From positions 17,938,001-18,002,000 of the forward strand of contig AP031357.1 in NCBI GenBank assembly GCA_037833965.1: 64,000 bases of DNA. Reading direction: 5' to 3'. Positions within the stretch are counted from its first letter, which is position 1; each line of letters opens with the position of its first letter. Shown here one piece after another: positions 28,129-42,100 of the stretch. A program made the translations under genes and the position numbers. The notes beneath the pieces are model-generated. The model was not told the origin of the DNA, ran no database searches, and was given only the letters and a program-made list of their open reading frames with translations. Source of the DNA: Marchantia polymorpha subsp. ruderalis. Taxonomy: Eukaryota > Streptophyta > Marchantiopsida > Marchantiales > Marchantiaceae.

Positions 28129-31100
28129 ATGTCTGCCTTTGCTTTTTCTTCGATTGCCCCGTATCTACCACTACAAAGGGATCCCGCTTCCGGTGATCTG
28201 CGGTGGGTCACCTCTGTGGAATATGCTCTCAAAGCTGTGGCTCGGGGTGTGGACACCAGTCTGGTTTGCAATGGTCAAGCCCTCTGCGATTGTATCGTGG
28301 ACATGCGTGCAGAGACCGGCCAGTGCAAGGATTTCGCAGTTCAGTACGCGAAAAGTCTTGGGCTCGGCCTTTCCCACCTATTCGATGCTGTAAGTGCAGA
28401 AACTTTGCAGACACACGAGGGAACACTTTTACCCTTGACTTTCGGTTGAATTGGTTGAGTGCATCATCAATGCTGGCGCCTCGCTTAAGTGGGAAGGGAT
28501 CAATTGAGCAAATAATAGAAAAAGGAACTTTTGAATTGTATGTCTCCCTCTAACATCATAAAAAAGCTTATAGAGTCTTCATACATCACGATCGTTCATT
28601 CTGTATTGTTGACAAAAAAATTTCGGAGTTGTTATGTGATTTTTTTCTGCAGCTAGAAGATGCAGAGAAGTTTTTTAGCTCAACATTACCAGGCATGGCA
28701 AAACTCGCCATTCAGTTGCCTGAACTGTTAAAAGCACATGGAGAGCAGGTGGACAGAATTTCCGGAGGTTCAACGACATTGAGGCTGCGTATTTTAAACT
28801 CTCAACAATCTGGGATGGTTCTTTTGGATCAAGTGAGTAAGATTACTTAAGTATAACATACAGTTGGATTGCGCCTTCCATCTCAGTATAATTGCCATGA
28901 TACTTCGAATTGCTCAATGATACTTTGAAAACATATGACATAATATGTTCTCCCGGACTCTGCCAGTTGTGAGGTCTAAGATTATTCTTTTCCTGTGATC
29001 AGAATCTTGTCTTGCAGCAGTAATGCGGAAAGAGTACTGTGCAAGAATTTTAGGGTTGTTTTCAGTCTTTCACACCATCCATAGTCTTGTTACGAGTGCA
29101 ATATTATACTTCCACCTCGAACAGGTAGAACTAGGAAGATATCTGGACTTTTCAAGCTTTCATACGAACCCAAGGCTGTTGCCCTCCTTTCGAATCAGAA
29201 CTTATGAGGACAGGAAGTTACCGATATTGAAGTTAGCTAAGGTTTTTGGGGTTGACACCTGCGAGAGTTCCCAACGGACCTTCTTACTTGGAGATATCTT
29301 AGTATAACCTTTCAACTTAAATAATAGTCCTTCCCTTCCGGCTCCCTCACCATCTTATATGATCGATTCCTCAGTCTATTACTTGTAGCACCGCTCAGCC
29401 AGGGTCTGAGTTATTCAAGCTGTGACAGTAAAAAATCTGCGAAGTACAGCCTTCGGACTGTTACAGCTAAAGATCTCTGGCATTGTCGACCTGATCATTC
29501 TGTTCTGGAGAACTTGGATTTAACAAATGTGCTCATGGGGGTTATTCGCAGGGTTTGATTGCAGCTCTGCTATCGTGCGGTTTCTTTTGTTTGTTTCCAG
29601 GTGCCCTCAAGGAAAGGAAGAGGGATGATATTCACCCAATCAATTTTGACTTTGTCTTCATGTAAGATCTCGCATGATGATTGACACATGGACTCGCCTG
29701 TAAGGAACTCCATGGTAGATACGATCATGAACCAAATGATGTCAGTATTGTCATTTGACGAATCGTGAATGTCGATCCATTCAATCGTGAAATTTGTCGT
29801 TATCGTTTATTCATGAAAGATATGTGAGTGCCTATCGTTTACCTTTTACAGGATAGGACTGAAGTTGAAGCTTTTTATCATCCTTCAGTTCTAGTTTTGG
29901 TGGACTCGCACTTATATTTCGAAGAATTGGAAATGTTTTTGCATCTGAAGAGGAGTTCCATATGCGAGAAACCAAATACAGAAGTTGAAGTGTCTCATAC
30001 ACTACTTCGAGAAGGTCTGTAGCAGCATGCCACAAGGGACAGTCTCTTACGAACGGAAGATATTACCCCGGAGGAGGCCTTCACCAACGAAGCCCCTTTC
30101 TGTATTTCCAAACGAAAACTTTTGGAAAAATAGCAAGCGCAGTCTTTGCAACATGAAAGTAAGCGATAATGAGCAAGGTTCTACTCATGCTAGTTCACTT
30201 TTTAACGACACTGGTCTCGAAGGTGTCGAGAGCGATTGTTACTGATCATAGGACGATGAACTGATGGTGTCTAGGTCGTCGACTTCGGAGCAATAGAGAG
30301 TGCGGGGCCAGATTACTTGCAGGTGGATTTTGCCAACGCATACCTTGGTGGAGGTGCTCTAAACCAAGGATGTGTGCAAGTACGTGTCTTGATTCGAAAT
30401 TGGTTGCTTTCTTTTAAAGGCATTTTGAGTTATAAATGGTTTAGTTCGAGATTGCTGTGACAGACGGCAAGAATTGAATTTTATCGTTCACGTGAAAGTT
30501 TGTCAAAAGGGTGAAACGTGACGTCGGAGAGTATCCTTCTGAATTTGTCTCATGATTACTTCAGAAGTCCCTTTATCAGATTTTCTGTATCGCTTGTTAT
30601 GGTATGCAGGAGGAAATTCGCTTTATGATCAATCCTGAGTTGATTGCAGGCATGTTGTTCATGTCACCGATGGCAAATAATGAGGCCATAGAAATAACTG
30701 GAGCGCAACAATATTCTCAATATAAAGGGTAGAGTGATATCCTTTTCTTCTGGTTCGCATTTTCGCACGTTTGAGAAAGTAGAAAAAAGTCTTAGTTCGA
30801 GCTTAGTCGACTAAATTCCTGAATGAAGTTCTTCTTAGCAGTGCACTTCCAACATATCTGTCGCATAAGATTCGATGCACGTGTATCTTGTCTGACGATG
30901 TGTTCACGAATGAAGAAGATATTCAGAAAGATCTGATCTGAATATGTGTTGCCTTTGATCTCTGGTGGATTCAGGTATGCTTCTAGTTTTGTGTTCGCAG
31001 GAGACTTCGTCGATCGCACTCCCACAGATTCGTGGGGTCGCCGAATGACTTGTATCACAGCCATAGATGCTCTATGTGCTCCAGGAGAGAACCAGTTTGA

Positions 31101-32589
31101 CACAGATGCGATGATAAGGTCTCGCGCTTACCCTAATCCCGTGGTTCTTTTCGTTCGGACATCTTCACGTGAACATTCCGCTGCTAGATCATGAACTCGA
31201 GTTTGATGAATGTTCGGCAGTATGATCGAAATTTGATTGTTCGAGAACATCAGCAATAGAAGGGCCGAATAGGACCTTTGGTTTCGGATGGAAGATGCGT
31301 CGTTTCTCTGGGGTAATACAGGAAAGACCTCTTTGAAGTCTCTTAATGGGGTTTCTTGTCAACAGGGAGGTCAACAAAGCCTTTTGTGGGTTTCTACGTC
31401 ACTCACCTGTATGCGGAGCCGTCGAACTTTGGAAACCCTTTAATGTAGAAGAAGCAAATCAGAAGCAAGCATCTGTACGTCGAATCCGAAACCAAAGTTG
31501 TAGTCGAATTTTTCTTTCAACCTGCATTGAATGTGTGCAATCAGGGGGAGCTTGCTAGGTATGCAAGTAAGATTATATACATTACAGAGTAATTATATTT
31601 TAGGCTTGTCCAATACATGTGCCTGCAGAACGTCTCCAACGGAGGGCAAGCTAATGCAGACCAGCAGATAGATTTCAGGAACGCTTCAGACGAGAGCACC
31701 GAGGAGGACCGCAAATCGGTGTCCCCTAGTCCGTGCGCAATGCATCAAGAGCAAAAGGGTATTGCAACCGGAAACTGGGGATCTGGAGCTTTCGGTGGAA
31801 ATCTTGAGCTTAAAAGTCTTCTGCAGTGGATAGCTGCCTCCGAGGTTGGTCTTGCTTCGGGATCCGCCTCGTTTCTCATGATGATTTTGTGACTGAATCA
31901 AATCTTCCATTTGCCGCCAGCATTGCTCGAGAGACCTCGATGAATCGGCCTTTGTGTGAACGTATGCTCTTGTCAGTCATCTTAAAACGCCGTCGATGTT
32001 CTCTTGTATATGCTGCGATCGTAATCCTGTTCGTCACGTCGGCAAAAATGTAGTAGATCCCATTAATGCGATTCGAGCCCTGCAGAGCATTGATACGCGT
32101 TTCTTTTGACCCACCTGCTCTCTGCAGAGTTGCGGGAGTATGAAACTTCAGCTTCATGAAGGTACAATCACATCTGATTGTAGTACGTCATGTTTGTTTG
32201 TGTGCAGGCCGGGAGAGCAGAGGTGTTATATTACAGTTTTCGGGATCCACGAGCAAAGCGACTGCAAGAGGTAATCAGTGCCATCACATCAGCTTCTCGC
32301 TAAGCTGAAAGCCCTCGATCCCTTTCTAACAAACCAGAGCAGTTGACTTGAGATGAAACCGAAAACACGCGTACATATGCTGCACAGAATTGTTCAAAAT
32401 TTTGCAGTACTGATCTTCTTTGCTGATGGGTGGCAGGTTATTGATTGGGTTTTACAAGAAGGATGGACTGGCTCAGAGCTGTGGACCGTACTGGTAGAGT
32501 ATGGGCAGTGCAGGCTAAATCGCCAGGTCAAATGCGAGTTGTACGATTGGATTCTTCCGAACCCAACCAGAGGTCCTTCCACAAGCTGA
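28129..32589 (+). CDS. PARG: Poly(ADP-ribose) glycohydrolase
   Basis: Twelve exons join in phase: 28129-28389, 28653-28832, 29552-29661, a 22-nt microexon 29719-29740, 29982-30158, 30275-30379, 30610-30728, 30975-31118, 31366-31474, 31629-31844, 32208-32270 and 32437-32589. They total 552 residues, close to plant PARG1 (about 548). The catalytic signature spans two exons: [11 protein letters not shown] (GGG at 275-277) and [17 protein letters not shown] (Glu-Glu at 286-287). Also seen are [39 protein letters not shown] and [10 protein letters not shown]. The enzyme cleaves ribose-ribose bonds in poly(ADP-ribose), reversing PARP signalling in DNA repair and stress. The exon 9 donor (31475) and exon 10 acceptor were chosen for phase in a poorly conserved stretch and are the least certain. 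The start fits the family's short N-terminus. Confidence 0.93.
29719..29740 (+). other. 22-nt PARG microexon
   Basis: The flanking exons end and begin in phases that need a connecting exon of length 3n+1. This segment lies between CCATGGTAG and GTCAGT and encodes IYDHEPND across the joins. That aligns with the LYEGSSSRKPE-type loop before the KLKxLxxYF motif in other PARGs. It is inferred from phase and family spacing only. Confidence 0.6.
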
Positions 32590-35402
32590 GCTGTGCATTC
32601 AATTTGACAGCTTCTCATATTTGCATCAATAGAAGATTCGGTTGGTTTACAGGGAACCCTTTGGCAGTGTTTACCCTCGAAAGCAAAAACGGGGCAGGGA
32701 TTACCCATCGGATTCTAACAGATTTAGCAATGAGCTACAAGTTACAATATGCTTGTTGTGTAAACACAACAAGCTCATTGTAATTTAGAAGCGTGTAGAG
32801 TAAAAGCAATCTCTTCTGACAGTTTAAGAACATCGGAGGTTTCTAAGGAGACAGTCAGGTCCACAAAACTGGAACAGTAGATACGAGTGCTGCGTGAGTT
32901 ACCCTTCCTGATATTCGACCTCCCCAAGTCTCATAGACAGAGCTGTCGGCAACATGTCGAACAATGTCAGAGAACTATTACGCCCATCATCGCTTCAAGA
33001 TGACGCCATTAAGACCGGATACATAGTAAGAAGAAATCAAGATCTTGACTGTCAGACAACGTCATCTTTCAGGGACGGAATGGCTGGTCGAAGGGCTTAT
33101 ATCAGGGTCATCTAGAGACGGAGAGTCGGATATTCAGATAGTAGGAAGAAACACTACTTGGGTGTCCTTCGAACTTTGTATTGGTTTTGATTCCTCTTCC
33201 GTTTCTCTCTGGTTTACTTTGAGCGCATGGACAGTCATCAGTAACCTGCACAGCCTCAGAAGAGTCCCTTGTTGGGTATGAGAGCGTATTGACAGTCACA
33301 GAGAAATACAGAGAGCCGCAGAAGCACCCGTTTATGGCTATGAGATAATGACATGTCTCGGTGACAACTTAATGGTTCCCATTTGGTGTTTTCATTTTCT
33401 TGCCAGGTAAGACATTGCGCTCGAAGACGGTGAAATTTAAATCAACTGCTGAACAGGAACTTAGGGAAAACTTGATGCAGGATAAAATTTGTACAGATCC
33501 AAGATTGATGCGGTCCTCTTCCACTAGAAAAGCACGTTCTGGGTGTTGGTGTTGGTTTTAGATGAGGTACGGCAGCATCTTTCGAAGAAACTTGTCAAGA
33601 TATACACAAGGTAGCTTGTGTTTGCTAGCCCTGGCTTATCAGGCGCATTGTCTTGGCCATAGGTAATTTTTAGTTCTCTGGTTTCATCGGGCCACAGTGT
33701 TCTTGGCTCGGCGTCAGCGTTCTTTGATGGGGTCTTCTTTGTCCACTGTCTCGATGCCTTCTTAGAATTTCCGTGAACGCCAGATGGAAATCTTCTTCCA
33801 ACTTATGGCTGCTATGCCACTGTACATAGAATTTGACATATCAGTTGTACGGCTACTACGCTATTTCTGTGTGCTCGATTTGAGGGAGCTACAGTAGTAA
33901 ATGACCATTTATGAAGCTCGGACTCTTAAAACACCCAGCGCAAATGTGTCTAATTTTCACGAGATTTTTGCAATTTTCCTTCCTGCTTATCGTGACCAAC
34001 CGCCCTCATGCAGCTCGCTAGAAAACCAGACTCTTCAAGCACTGATGTTGATATGAGGCAGAACGAATATTCTGTACTACTACGCCCACGACGTTAACTC
34101 CGAAAGACTTCAAAGCCTCACAAATTATAAAAGGCAGTACGGAAGACTGGGGAGTTTGAAACAACTCATATATCGTGTGTTAGCTTCTAAACCTGTGGAA
34201 ACGTAATAATGGAATCCAGAAATTAGTATACTAAGATATTTGTAAGTCTCTCGCAATGATACTCACCACGCAAGTTCGGGAAACACAATCGCACTACATA
34301 GGTTGAATCTCTTTCGAAACTAAAACTACCTCCACAGGTTCGAAGCCCCTGTTGTCAGATTCTTCAGCTGAAGCTTGCGTACGTATCGAGGGGACTCGTC
34401 AATTCTCCATTGTTTTGTTGCGGCTTGAAAGGACGATTATGACCGTGTACATACTCTTATCACATTCAGCTCTGAAGTCACTTAGAGAGGCAGTTTCTAA
34501 TGTTCACGCGGTCACTCGGAGTGATCCACTTCCACACATGTTAATACAGAGGATGGGTTGAAAGTCCGTATGCTGAGTACACAAGTGGCCTGGAGTACAA
34601 ACAGAAGACGTAAAGCGATGTACAGATGCATGTTTCGGCACACAGCCCAGTCTCCTCGTACTCGTCCTCCTTTGCAAATGGATCGAGTCGGTGACTCACT
34701 GAAGCCGAATACTCAGCACCACTGCTAAATTGGTGCCCCCCAGTACGACTACTACAACCACTACCACCACCACCACCCCCTTCCCTGGTCCCAACTTGTT
34801 GATCGCATCCGATTGCTGGTCCCCAGGGTCGTTTGTGTGACAGATCAATGCTCTCGTTCCCTCGTCGTCTAGATGGTCCCTGCCCTGCAGGACCAACTTC
34901 AAAAGCCAATGGGTACTAGCGTAACGGTTGCATGGTTTGACTTCCCGACCTCGTCAAAGTCGTGCTCTATCTGCCTCGTACTGAATCTGCATCACACTCA
35001 TGTTCTGGACCGCCCCCTGATAACATCATAGAATCACCATACAATTCGACTTACCCGTCGGTGGGCGTCTAGATGTGTGGAGCCAAAGTTCAGAGCTGAG
35101 CACTCACACTAATCAGCTGATCCAGCACTGCCGAAAATTGCCGAAGGCAAAATTCGTGTGTTCATGTATTTCGGAATCTATATCTTCCACGCTCTCGTTT
35201 CTCGAGACCCCGACCTTCGGCCCCAGACTTTCAAGCATCTGATGACGCTCCGATCCTTGACTTGAACGGAAGCTTTACCGCTGCTATTGCCGAGCTGCCG
35301 AAAACCGAGTGAGTGGATGAGTGAGAAAAGCAGCTCCAGAATCTCTGGACATGCATGTGAGTCATTAGCTTCTGTTCCCACCAGTAGACCTGAGGAAGTG
35401 TA
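32590..35402. other. Intergenic region between PARG and the SSL gene
   Basis: The first few hundred bases are probably PARG 3' UTR. A CCACCA run near 34745-34785 keeps a Gly/Val-rich antisense frame open without family resemblance. The final few hundred bases should contain the promoter of the downstream gene. No repeats with clear ends were found. Confidence 0.45.
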
Positions 35403-38400
35403 ATGACCGAGTTTACTACTTTCATGGAGGATTCACTGGTAGATGCGAGCTCTATACCACCACTCGAGGAAGAGGACGAAACTGAGAAGCCGGCTGCAGA
35501 TGGTGATTCGCAGGAAGAAAAGAAATTAAGTGTTGGGGCGGAGTTGAGGATTCTCGGGTCATGCCTTTGGGAGAAAGCATGGTTTCAAATTGCAGCCTTG
35601 TCAACCGAAGCAACATCATGGGGCGTCTTAGTGGTGCTCGCTGCTGTTTATCTGGCGATGGATCCTCTGGGGTTGATGGCACACCTCCTGGACTTCTATC
35701 CTCAAGGCTGCAAACCGCATGAATGTTTGCTTCCTGTGCCACATGTGAATGAGTGGCCCGCTGATCCTGCTAGCAAGCTTTTGAATTGCAGTGTGGCCTT
35801 TCATACGGTGGTGCCTGGGCCCGAGAGCTTAGCTTGGGACGCACAGGTCGAATCGCCATTCACCAGCCCAAACCTTCTCGTTTCCAGTGAAGCTGCATAT
35901 TTCCTCCTCAGAGAAATTGACCACATAACAGCTTTGCAAAATGTCGTGGAATAAATGAGCCTCTTCTGCGTGATTCCTGCAGCACATGTCTTGGTTAAGG
36001 AGTTGCAGGCATCCCATGCCCTTATGTAGTACTTATCTCTAGATCTAAGAGCTGAGAGTGAAGTGCGACTTGTTTTCGGCATAGAACTTGTTGCGGAGAT
36101 TAGAGATATTCAAGCAACAAACTGTCCAATTGGAAAATAAACTTGAAATGAATGATGAAATGACAGCATGAGGGAGTTTTTGAACGAAGTCATGTCCTGT
36201 GTTGATGTACCTTGGTGCAGGGTCGGATCTATACTGGCGTTGCTGACGGGAGAGTCGTTCGATGGAGTGAAACAGATGGGGAATGGAAAACTTTTGCCTT
36301 TGTTTCCCCTTACTGGTGGTTACCGTCACCCTCAAAGGGTTTTACTTCTATTGTCTATTTTGTTTGCGCTAATGCTTCAGGAAATGTTCAGTTTCGGTTT
36401 TTCAACTCTGGTGGATGAAATCGAAACATTTCAGGGCGCAGCAGCTTTCACGCACACACTCAATTTCAGTCAACGCTCGTAGACAACACCATCCACAGCT
36501 TATTTTTGACAATTTGTCGACGTTGAACTGGACTAACAGCTTCTTCACAAATGAACGAATAGCTAATATCGAATCAAATCGATTAAATTAATCCGAAGCA
36601 TTTAAATTTAAATCTAAATTTAAATATGTGAAAATAACATGTATAAAACTAGGGAATAATGTCAGTGACTGAAAATATATTCGTAATTTAGGAAGGAAAC
36701 CGAAGGAACTAATCGAACCAAAAGGGCCTACCTAAAGAATATTGACTTGAAAAATATTTATTATAATTCTCGAATCTAGGAGTGTTGCTTGGCTGTGGCG
36801 AATGTTTCGATCAAGTCTTGTACGGTGCAAAGTTGCTGGGCTGCTAATTTGAGTTTTCTATGACCTCTTGGCAATTTTATGAGCACTGACGTCCGGGTTC
36901 AACTACAGGAGTTCCGAGCAGTGTGATTTCAAGCACAGGGCTAATACATTGCTCGAACTGGAACACAAATGTGGGCGGCCATTGGGGTTGAAGTTCAGTC
37001 CTTCAGGTTCCTTGTACATAGCAGATGCCTACTTCGGGCTGGCTGTTGTGGGGCCCGATGGTGGTTTGGCAACAGTCTTATGCAATCAATCCGAAGGTCG
37101 ATTGCACCTGTTCACGAACGACGTCGACGTTGATGAACATACTGGCGTTGTCTATTTCACTGTAAGCAGCCTTCGGACTCAGCGAAAGTAAGCACATCTT
37201 TCTCTACCCCCTGACGATTCCCCATGTTCAGAAAATTGCTTCATCTTATCCTTCCCGAGGAACTGGGACGCGAATCAGTGCAACGGTAGATAAAACGAAG
37301 TGCACACTTTTTACATATACTACATTTCTGAATACTCATTCGTCCAGCTCCTCCACGTTTCAAGAATCACAGTAAACCAGAGGCATTAGTGGGTTTGCCT
37401 GACATGACGGAGACGTCCGAGTAATTTTCTGGTCGGTTAATCGTTCGGGGCGAAAACGTGCTCGTTGATCACTCTCCTGATGTGCATGATTTCACAAGGA
37501 GCTGAGTGAGAGGTCGGCCGGAGAAAGAACGTGCTCGTACTTTGCCTTTCACTGCCTGACAGTCTAGAGGCTATTGCATATCATGCACGTTCCTTCATCT
37601 GCCGTTGCGGTTGCGGTTGCAGGCGGTACAATCGTCTGGTGCAGGAAGCCGATCAAACAGGACGAGTTCTCAAGTACGAGCCGGAATTAGGGAAGACAAC
37701 GGTGCTGCTGAAGGACTTCAAGTATCCAAATGGGATTGCTTTATCCGGAGACGGGTCTTTTCTCCTCATAGCTTCCACCACCACTAACAGGTTCCTCCTT
37801 CGTCCCTTCGTCCCTTCTTCACGCCATGTTTTGTAACTCTCTTCTCACCAATCCGCCACTTGTTAGTATAGTCCGGTCTCATTCGTCATCTCGGTTAGAT
37901 GGTTGTTGAGATCCTCGGGTCGACACGAATCCGCTTATAGACTCAACCCACCACTAGAAGGCAGCGAGATTGAAGCTCATGTCCGCAACGAGTGGGCACC
38001 ACTTCAAATGTCAAGTTCCAGAATTTTACTCATGCTGTATACATCTGAAAAGCTCATTCTCTCCTCGATCGGCAGGGCAGCAAAAAGTGTCATAGTCGAT
38101 GTCTTCCCACACAAGACGAAGCACAATCTTGTCGAGTCTTCTCGCCCAAGGAATCATTCGCTCGCGCCGTCGGCATTTCCTCGAGAAGATGTCCCGTCTC
38201 GAGAACATACGGACGGCGCGCCATACGCGTTCAGCGTAACATGCTGAGTCAGCATGGAATACGCAGTAGTACACGTTGGGGAGCTTTTCAACGTTCTCGA
38301 GACATCCTACGAGAGCAGCAGCCGTTTACTTCGAGATTAATTGGAAATCGAACTCTTGCAGGATTTTCAAGTACTGGTTGACGGGGCAGAGGACTGCGAC

Positions 38401-38770
38401 GATCGAGGAGTTCGCGCGCCTGCCGGGATACGGCGACAACGTACGCGCGACGGAGGACGGGAAGTTCTTCTGGGTGGCTCTGCACAGTCGCCGCCACCAC
38501 ATCCACTACGTGATGTCGAACCACGTCTGGGTGTCGAGGCTCACCGCCCCGTTGATCCGGGCGTCCAAGCGCTTCGCGCACGCCGTGGCGGGGGAGGTCG
38601 AACCCATGGTCATCCGGTACAACCTGACCGGCCACGCGGTGCAGGTGCTGGAGGACCGGCTGGGCGCGTCCGGCGTCAAGTTCGTCTCGACGGCTCAGGA
38701 GCGCTGTGGCACTCTGTGGCTCAGCTCCATCCACCTTCCCGTCATCTGGTCCTACCGTCTCGGCGCCTGA
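35403..38770 (+). CDS. Strictosidine-synthase-like / APMAP-type membrane beta-propeller protein
   Basis: Five exons join in phase: 35403-35846, 36221-36315, 36909-37187, 37623-37790 and 38362-38770, giving 464 residues. A hydrophilic acidic N-terminus (1-60) precedes one membrane anchor at about 72-90. A six-bladed propeller follows with family hallmarks: GPESLAWDAQGRIYTGVADG, CGRPLGLKF, LYIADAYFGL, GGLATVL, FTNDVDVDEHTGVVYFT, TGRVLKYEP, YPNGIALSGDGSF and LPGYGDNVRATEDGKFFWVAL. Plant SSL proteins share the strictosidine synthase fold but mostly lack Pictet-Spengler activity. The membrane anchor makes this closer to animal APMAP and its plant relatives, where hydrolase-like or structural roles are suggested. 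No alkaloid role should be assumed. The last exon is markedly more GC-rich than the first four. Confidence 0.92.
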
Positions 38771-39100
38771 ACCTCGGCCGTTCGGTGCAGGAGTCCATGC
38801 CGCAGTTGACACCGCGCGCAGTCGACCTCCAGCAGATGCAATGCTGTACGTCCTGTTGCTGCGACGGAGATAGGGTAACAGAGTCCCCCAGTTCCACAGT
38901 GATGGCGTTTTCGATGGGCCTGCCTTCGTTTGGGATTTGCATTTTCTTACTACTTGAGACCCGATGTATAAATGATCAGGAAGGCCTTACGAGAAAAGGT
39001 GATTACAGTGGTAGGAGCGCAGTTTTCTCACCTCTTAAAAGTCGATATATGGGGCCCCATAGTATACAATATGAACAATTCGTGAACCGGTAGCAATCCA
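38771..39100 (+). other. 3' flank of the SSL gene
   Basis: This begins GC-balanced and passes into the AT-rich block. It likely holds the SSL 3' UTR. No poly(A) signal was chosen with confidence. Confidence 0.35.
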
Positions 39101-42100
39101 TATTCACGTATATTTTATTCAAAGACGAGATAATATTGTTTAGAATAATTATGGGATCTCGATAAAGTGAAATGTTCTGGCTATGCTCTATTTCAGGCTG
39201 CAGGAGTGGTTGGTTGGTTGGTTTAATTTGATATAAAATGTCCTTCACTCGGCTGATCATTCTATCGTTGGATGCCTATTTCTAGATTTCATCTCTTTTA
39301 ATGGTACGTTAATCAACATTTAGAATGTAAAGCAAATATATAATTTTAGTTAGATATTATTATATTATTACATAATTTATAATAATAATATTTTTTATAT
39401 TATTATACGGAAGAATACACTACGGAATATAATACATATTTAAATAATACGGAAGACATTATGAATACATTATAATGTTCATGATTTATTTTCATCTTTA
39501 TGACATGAGCAATTAGCAGTGACATTATGCGACTATATAGTTATGTCAAAGTTAGGATTTTACAAGTCAACTGAGTAGAGTGCAACTTTTTTCAACGATC
39601 GTAAGAATATATTTTTATGGCAGGTGTTGTTCAAAAACGTCATGAAAGTATTATAGTTTGTTGGCAAAATTTGACGGTTGGATTGCAACAATGTAGAGCC
39701 ATAGATTGATGCACATGCAGGACGTGCAGATTGCAAAGTCAGATTTCCTTCAAATTGAATTTACTACTCGAAGTTTCAAAAGTTTGAAAGAGAATCAGAA
39801 CTAGCATCATCAATTTATTTTTTAAAAGACTGGCTAGTTTTTTTTTTTTGGTTTGAATACGGTTTTATCAACAAAAGAGTACCCAAAGCGTAGATCAATT
39901 ATCAGCATGAGTAGAACTAAACTAAAATAAGAGCAGTTACTGTAAAATAAAAATCTGCAGTTGCAGGAGTGAAGAATAATTTGTAGATCTATAACAGATG
40001 TGCTAATCTTGGAATCAAGAGGATTCTAGTTACCAGAGTTGTATCAAGTGAATCACTTTGCAAAAGAGAGTGTCTCTTAATTTGCCAGTTTTGCATAAAG
40101 GACAAGTAGAGTTTACATTAATTTTATTACCTCTACATGTATTATTACGCTCTTGACTTTTGGTTAAGGGCTTAAATCTAGCTAGCTCTAGTTTAATTAA
40201 GAATTACATTAGGTTTCATTAAAAATATTAACGTAGAGTAATTATATAGTTTATGTTTACTATATTCAAGACATGAGTTAAAGAAAAATCATATAGAGTC
40301 TACTCAAATTTTGACTTAATTTATGTTAGCTTGAACTAAGTTAGTGAAGTTGATTAGACTGTCACTATATAAGAAAGTTTACAGAAGTTATTGCTGGAAT
40401 GTTTTAGGATTTTTTCATTAAAGTTCTAGTAGTTTCATGAACATAATGTGCCATGATAAACAAAATATTTCCAGTTTCAATTGGAATCATTTGTGTGTGT
40501 TTTTGTATTGACTATACGTGAGAGAACATTTCAGCTTTTCTTGTGGGGTAAAATTATATTTTTCATTTTTTAATACTTGAATATCAATATATCAATAATA
40601 AATAAATTAAATTCAAAATTTAGATATCGATTTATAAATTTTGAGATAAAATTATTAAATTCTATCATGGAAATTGATAAAAATATTTACTTAATATTTA
40701 TAATATTAAAAAATTTAAGTTTAAAAGTTTCTTCATAGATAAAAATAATAAATCCTCCTTCATAGATAAGATTAATAATTTTATTATAGATGAATTAAAT
40801 ATTTATCTCTAATTTTAATTTATACATAATTTACGAATATTTAAATTCATGTAATTTAAATTTTCGTTTTTAGAAATATTTAAATTCATAATTAAAAATT
40901 TACCAAAAATGAAATAACACGTCTAAAATTTTGCAAATTATAAAATTTTATTTCAAAATTTTATTTAAAATAAATAATTTCAAAAAAATTAAATTAATTT
41001 TTTAATTAATTATTATGATTTATTTTAAATTTAATTTATCATATTTTAAGTTTTTAATATGATTATAAGAAATGTTGAACATTAAAATTTCTAGAAAAAT
41101 GAGAAAAATGAGATTTTATTTTACTGACATATTAAAATTAATTCAATTAATTGATTCTAAGTTTTTCTTCAAATATATGATAATTTTTTACAATATTGAT
41201 TACATGTTATATATATCAAAAATTATTGCATGTCTTGATTAATTTAAGCTAAATAATCCAAAATTAGTTACACATGTTAGTTTCTTATCATAAGTTTGTG
41301 AAACAGGTTTTAATGTTATAATTTGTTTATTAATTTTAACTGATGTGATTTCAAAGCATAAAGTTTTTTATACAAATAATGTTGGTTAGGAATTTATGTG
41401 AATGACATATATTAATGAACGACAAGTGAAAAAAAAAAATTTTAAGAAAAATTTACAATTGTTGATTATTGATAGTTTGTTGAAAATTATTTTTCTTAAT
41501 GTCACAGTAATTTTTTTTGATTTGAAACATATCAAGTATAATTTATACCAAAATGATTGAATTGAAAATATGATGTAGATTAAGATTAACATCTAACGTC
41601 TATATATCTTACTTGATTATTAAGATATGGATTTGAGCATGATTAGTTTCATAATATTCAGGAGCCGCTTATAATCATGATTCAGATTTATGCTAGTTCA
41701 TAGTATTTTATGGAAAATTTACCATTAAAAATTGTGATGAAGAGTCTAATTTTAAGTTAAAAAGTTTTTTAAATTTTTTTAAAATTTAAACAAAACTTGA
41801 ACTATTTAATATATTCAATTTAAAAAGATTAAATTATGATTAAGTAGTATATTTTGGCTGGATTTTTAAATTTAAATCATGTTGGAGTTGTTTTGATTTC
41901 ATTAAGGATCAAATTTGACATTTTTCATTTTCATCAATAGCAAAATATAAATGAATAATAAATTTTTTGACATTGATTTAAATTCTACTAATTTTCTTGA
42001 GACATGAGAGATATAAAATTGTTGCTGACTCAACTCTTGGACAAAACAAAGATGAGAATTGACGAGATATCTCAAACCAAAATGAGATAAGGTTGGAGTA

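Noticed and set aside
34320-34360. tRNA-like GGTTCGAAGCCC box
   Set aside because: No matching A box or cloverleaf could be folded around it.
35403-38770. True strictosidine synthase and an alkaloid gene cluster
   Set aside because: The protein has an N-terminal membrane anchor and APMAP-type layout, and no neighbouring alkaloid enzymes are present.
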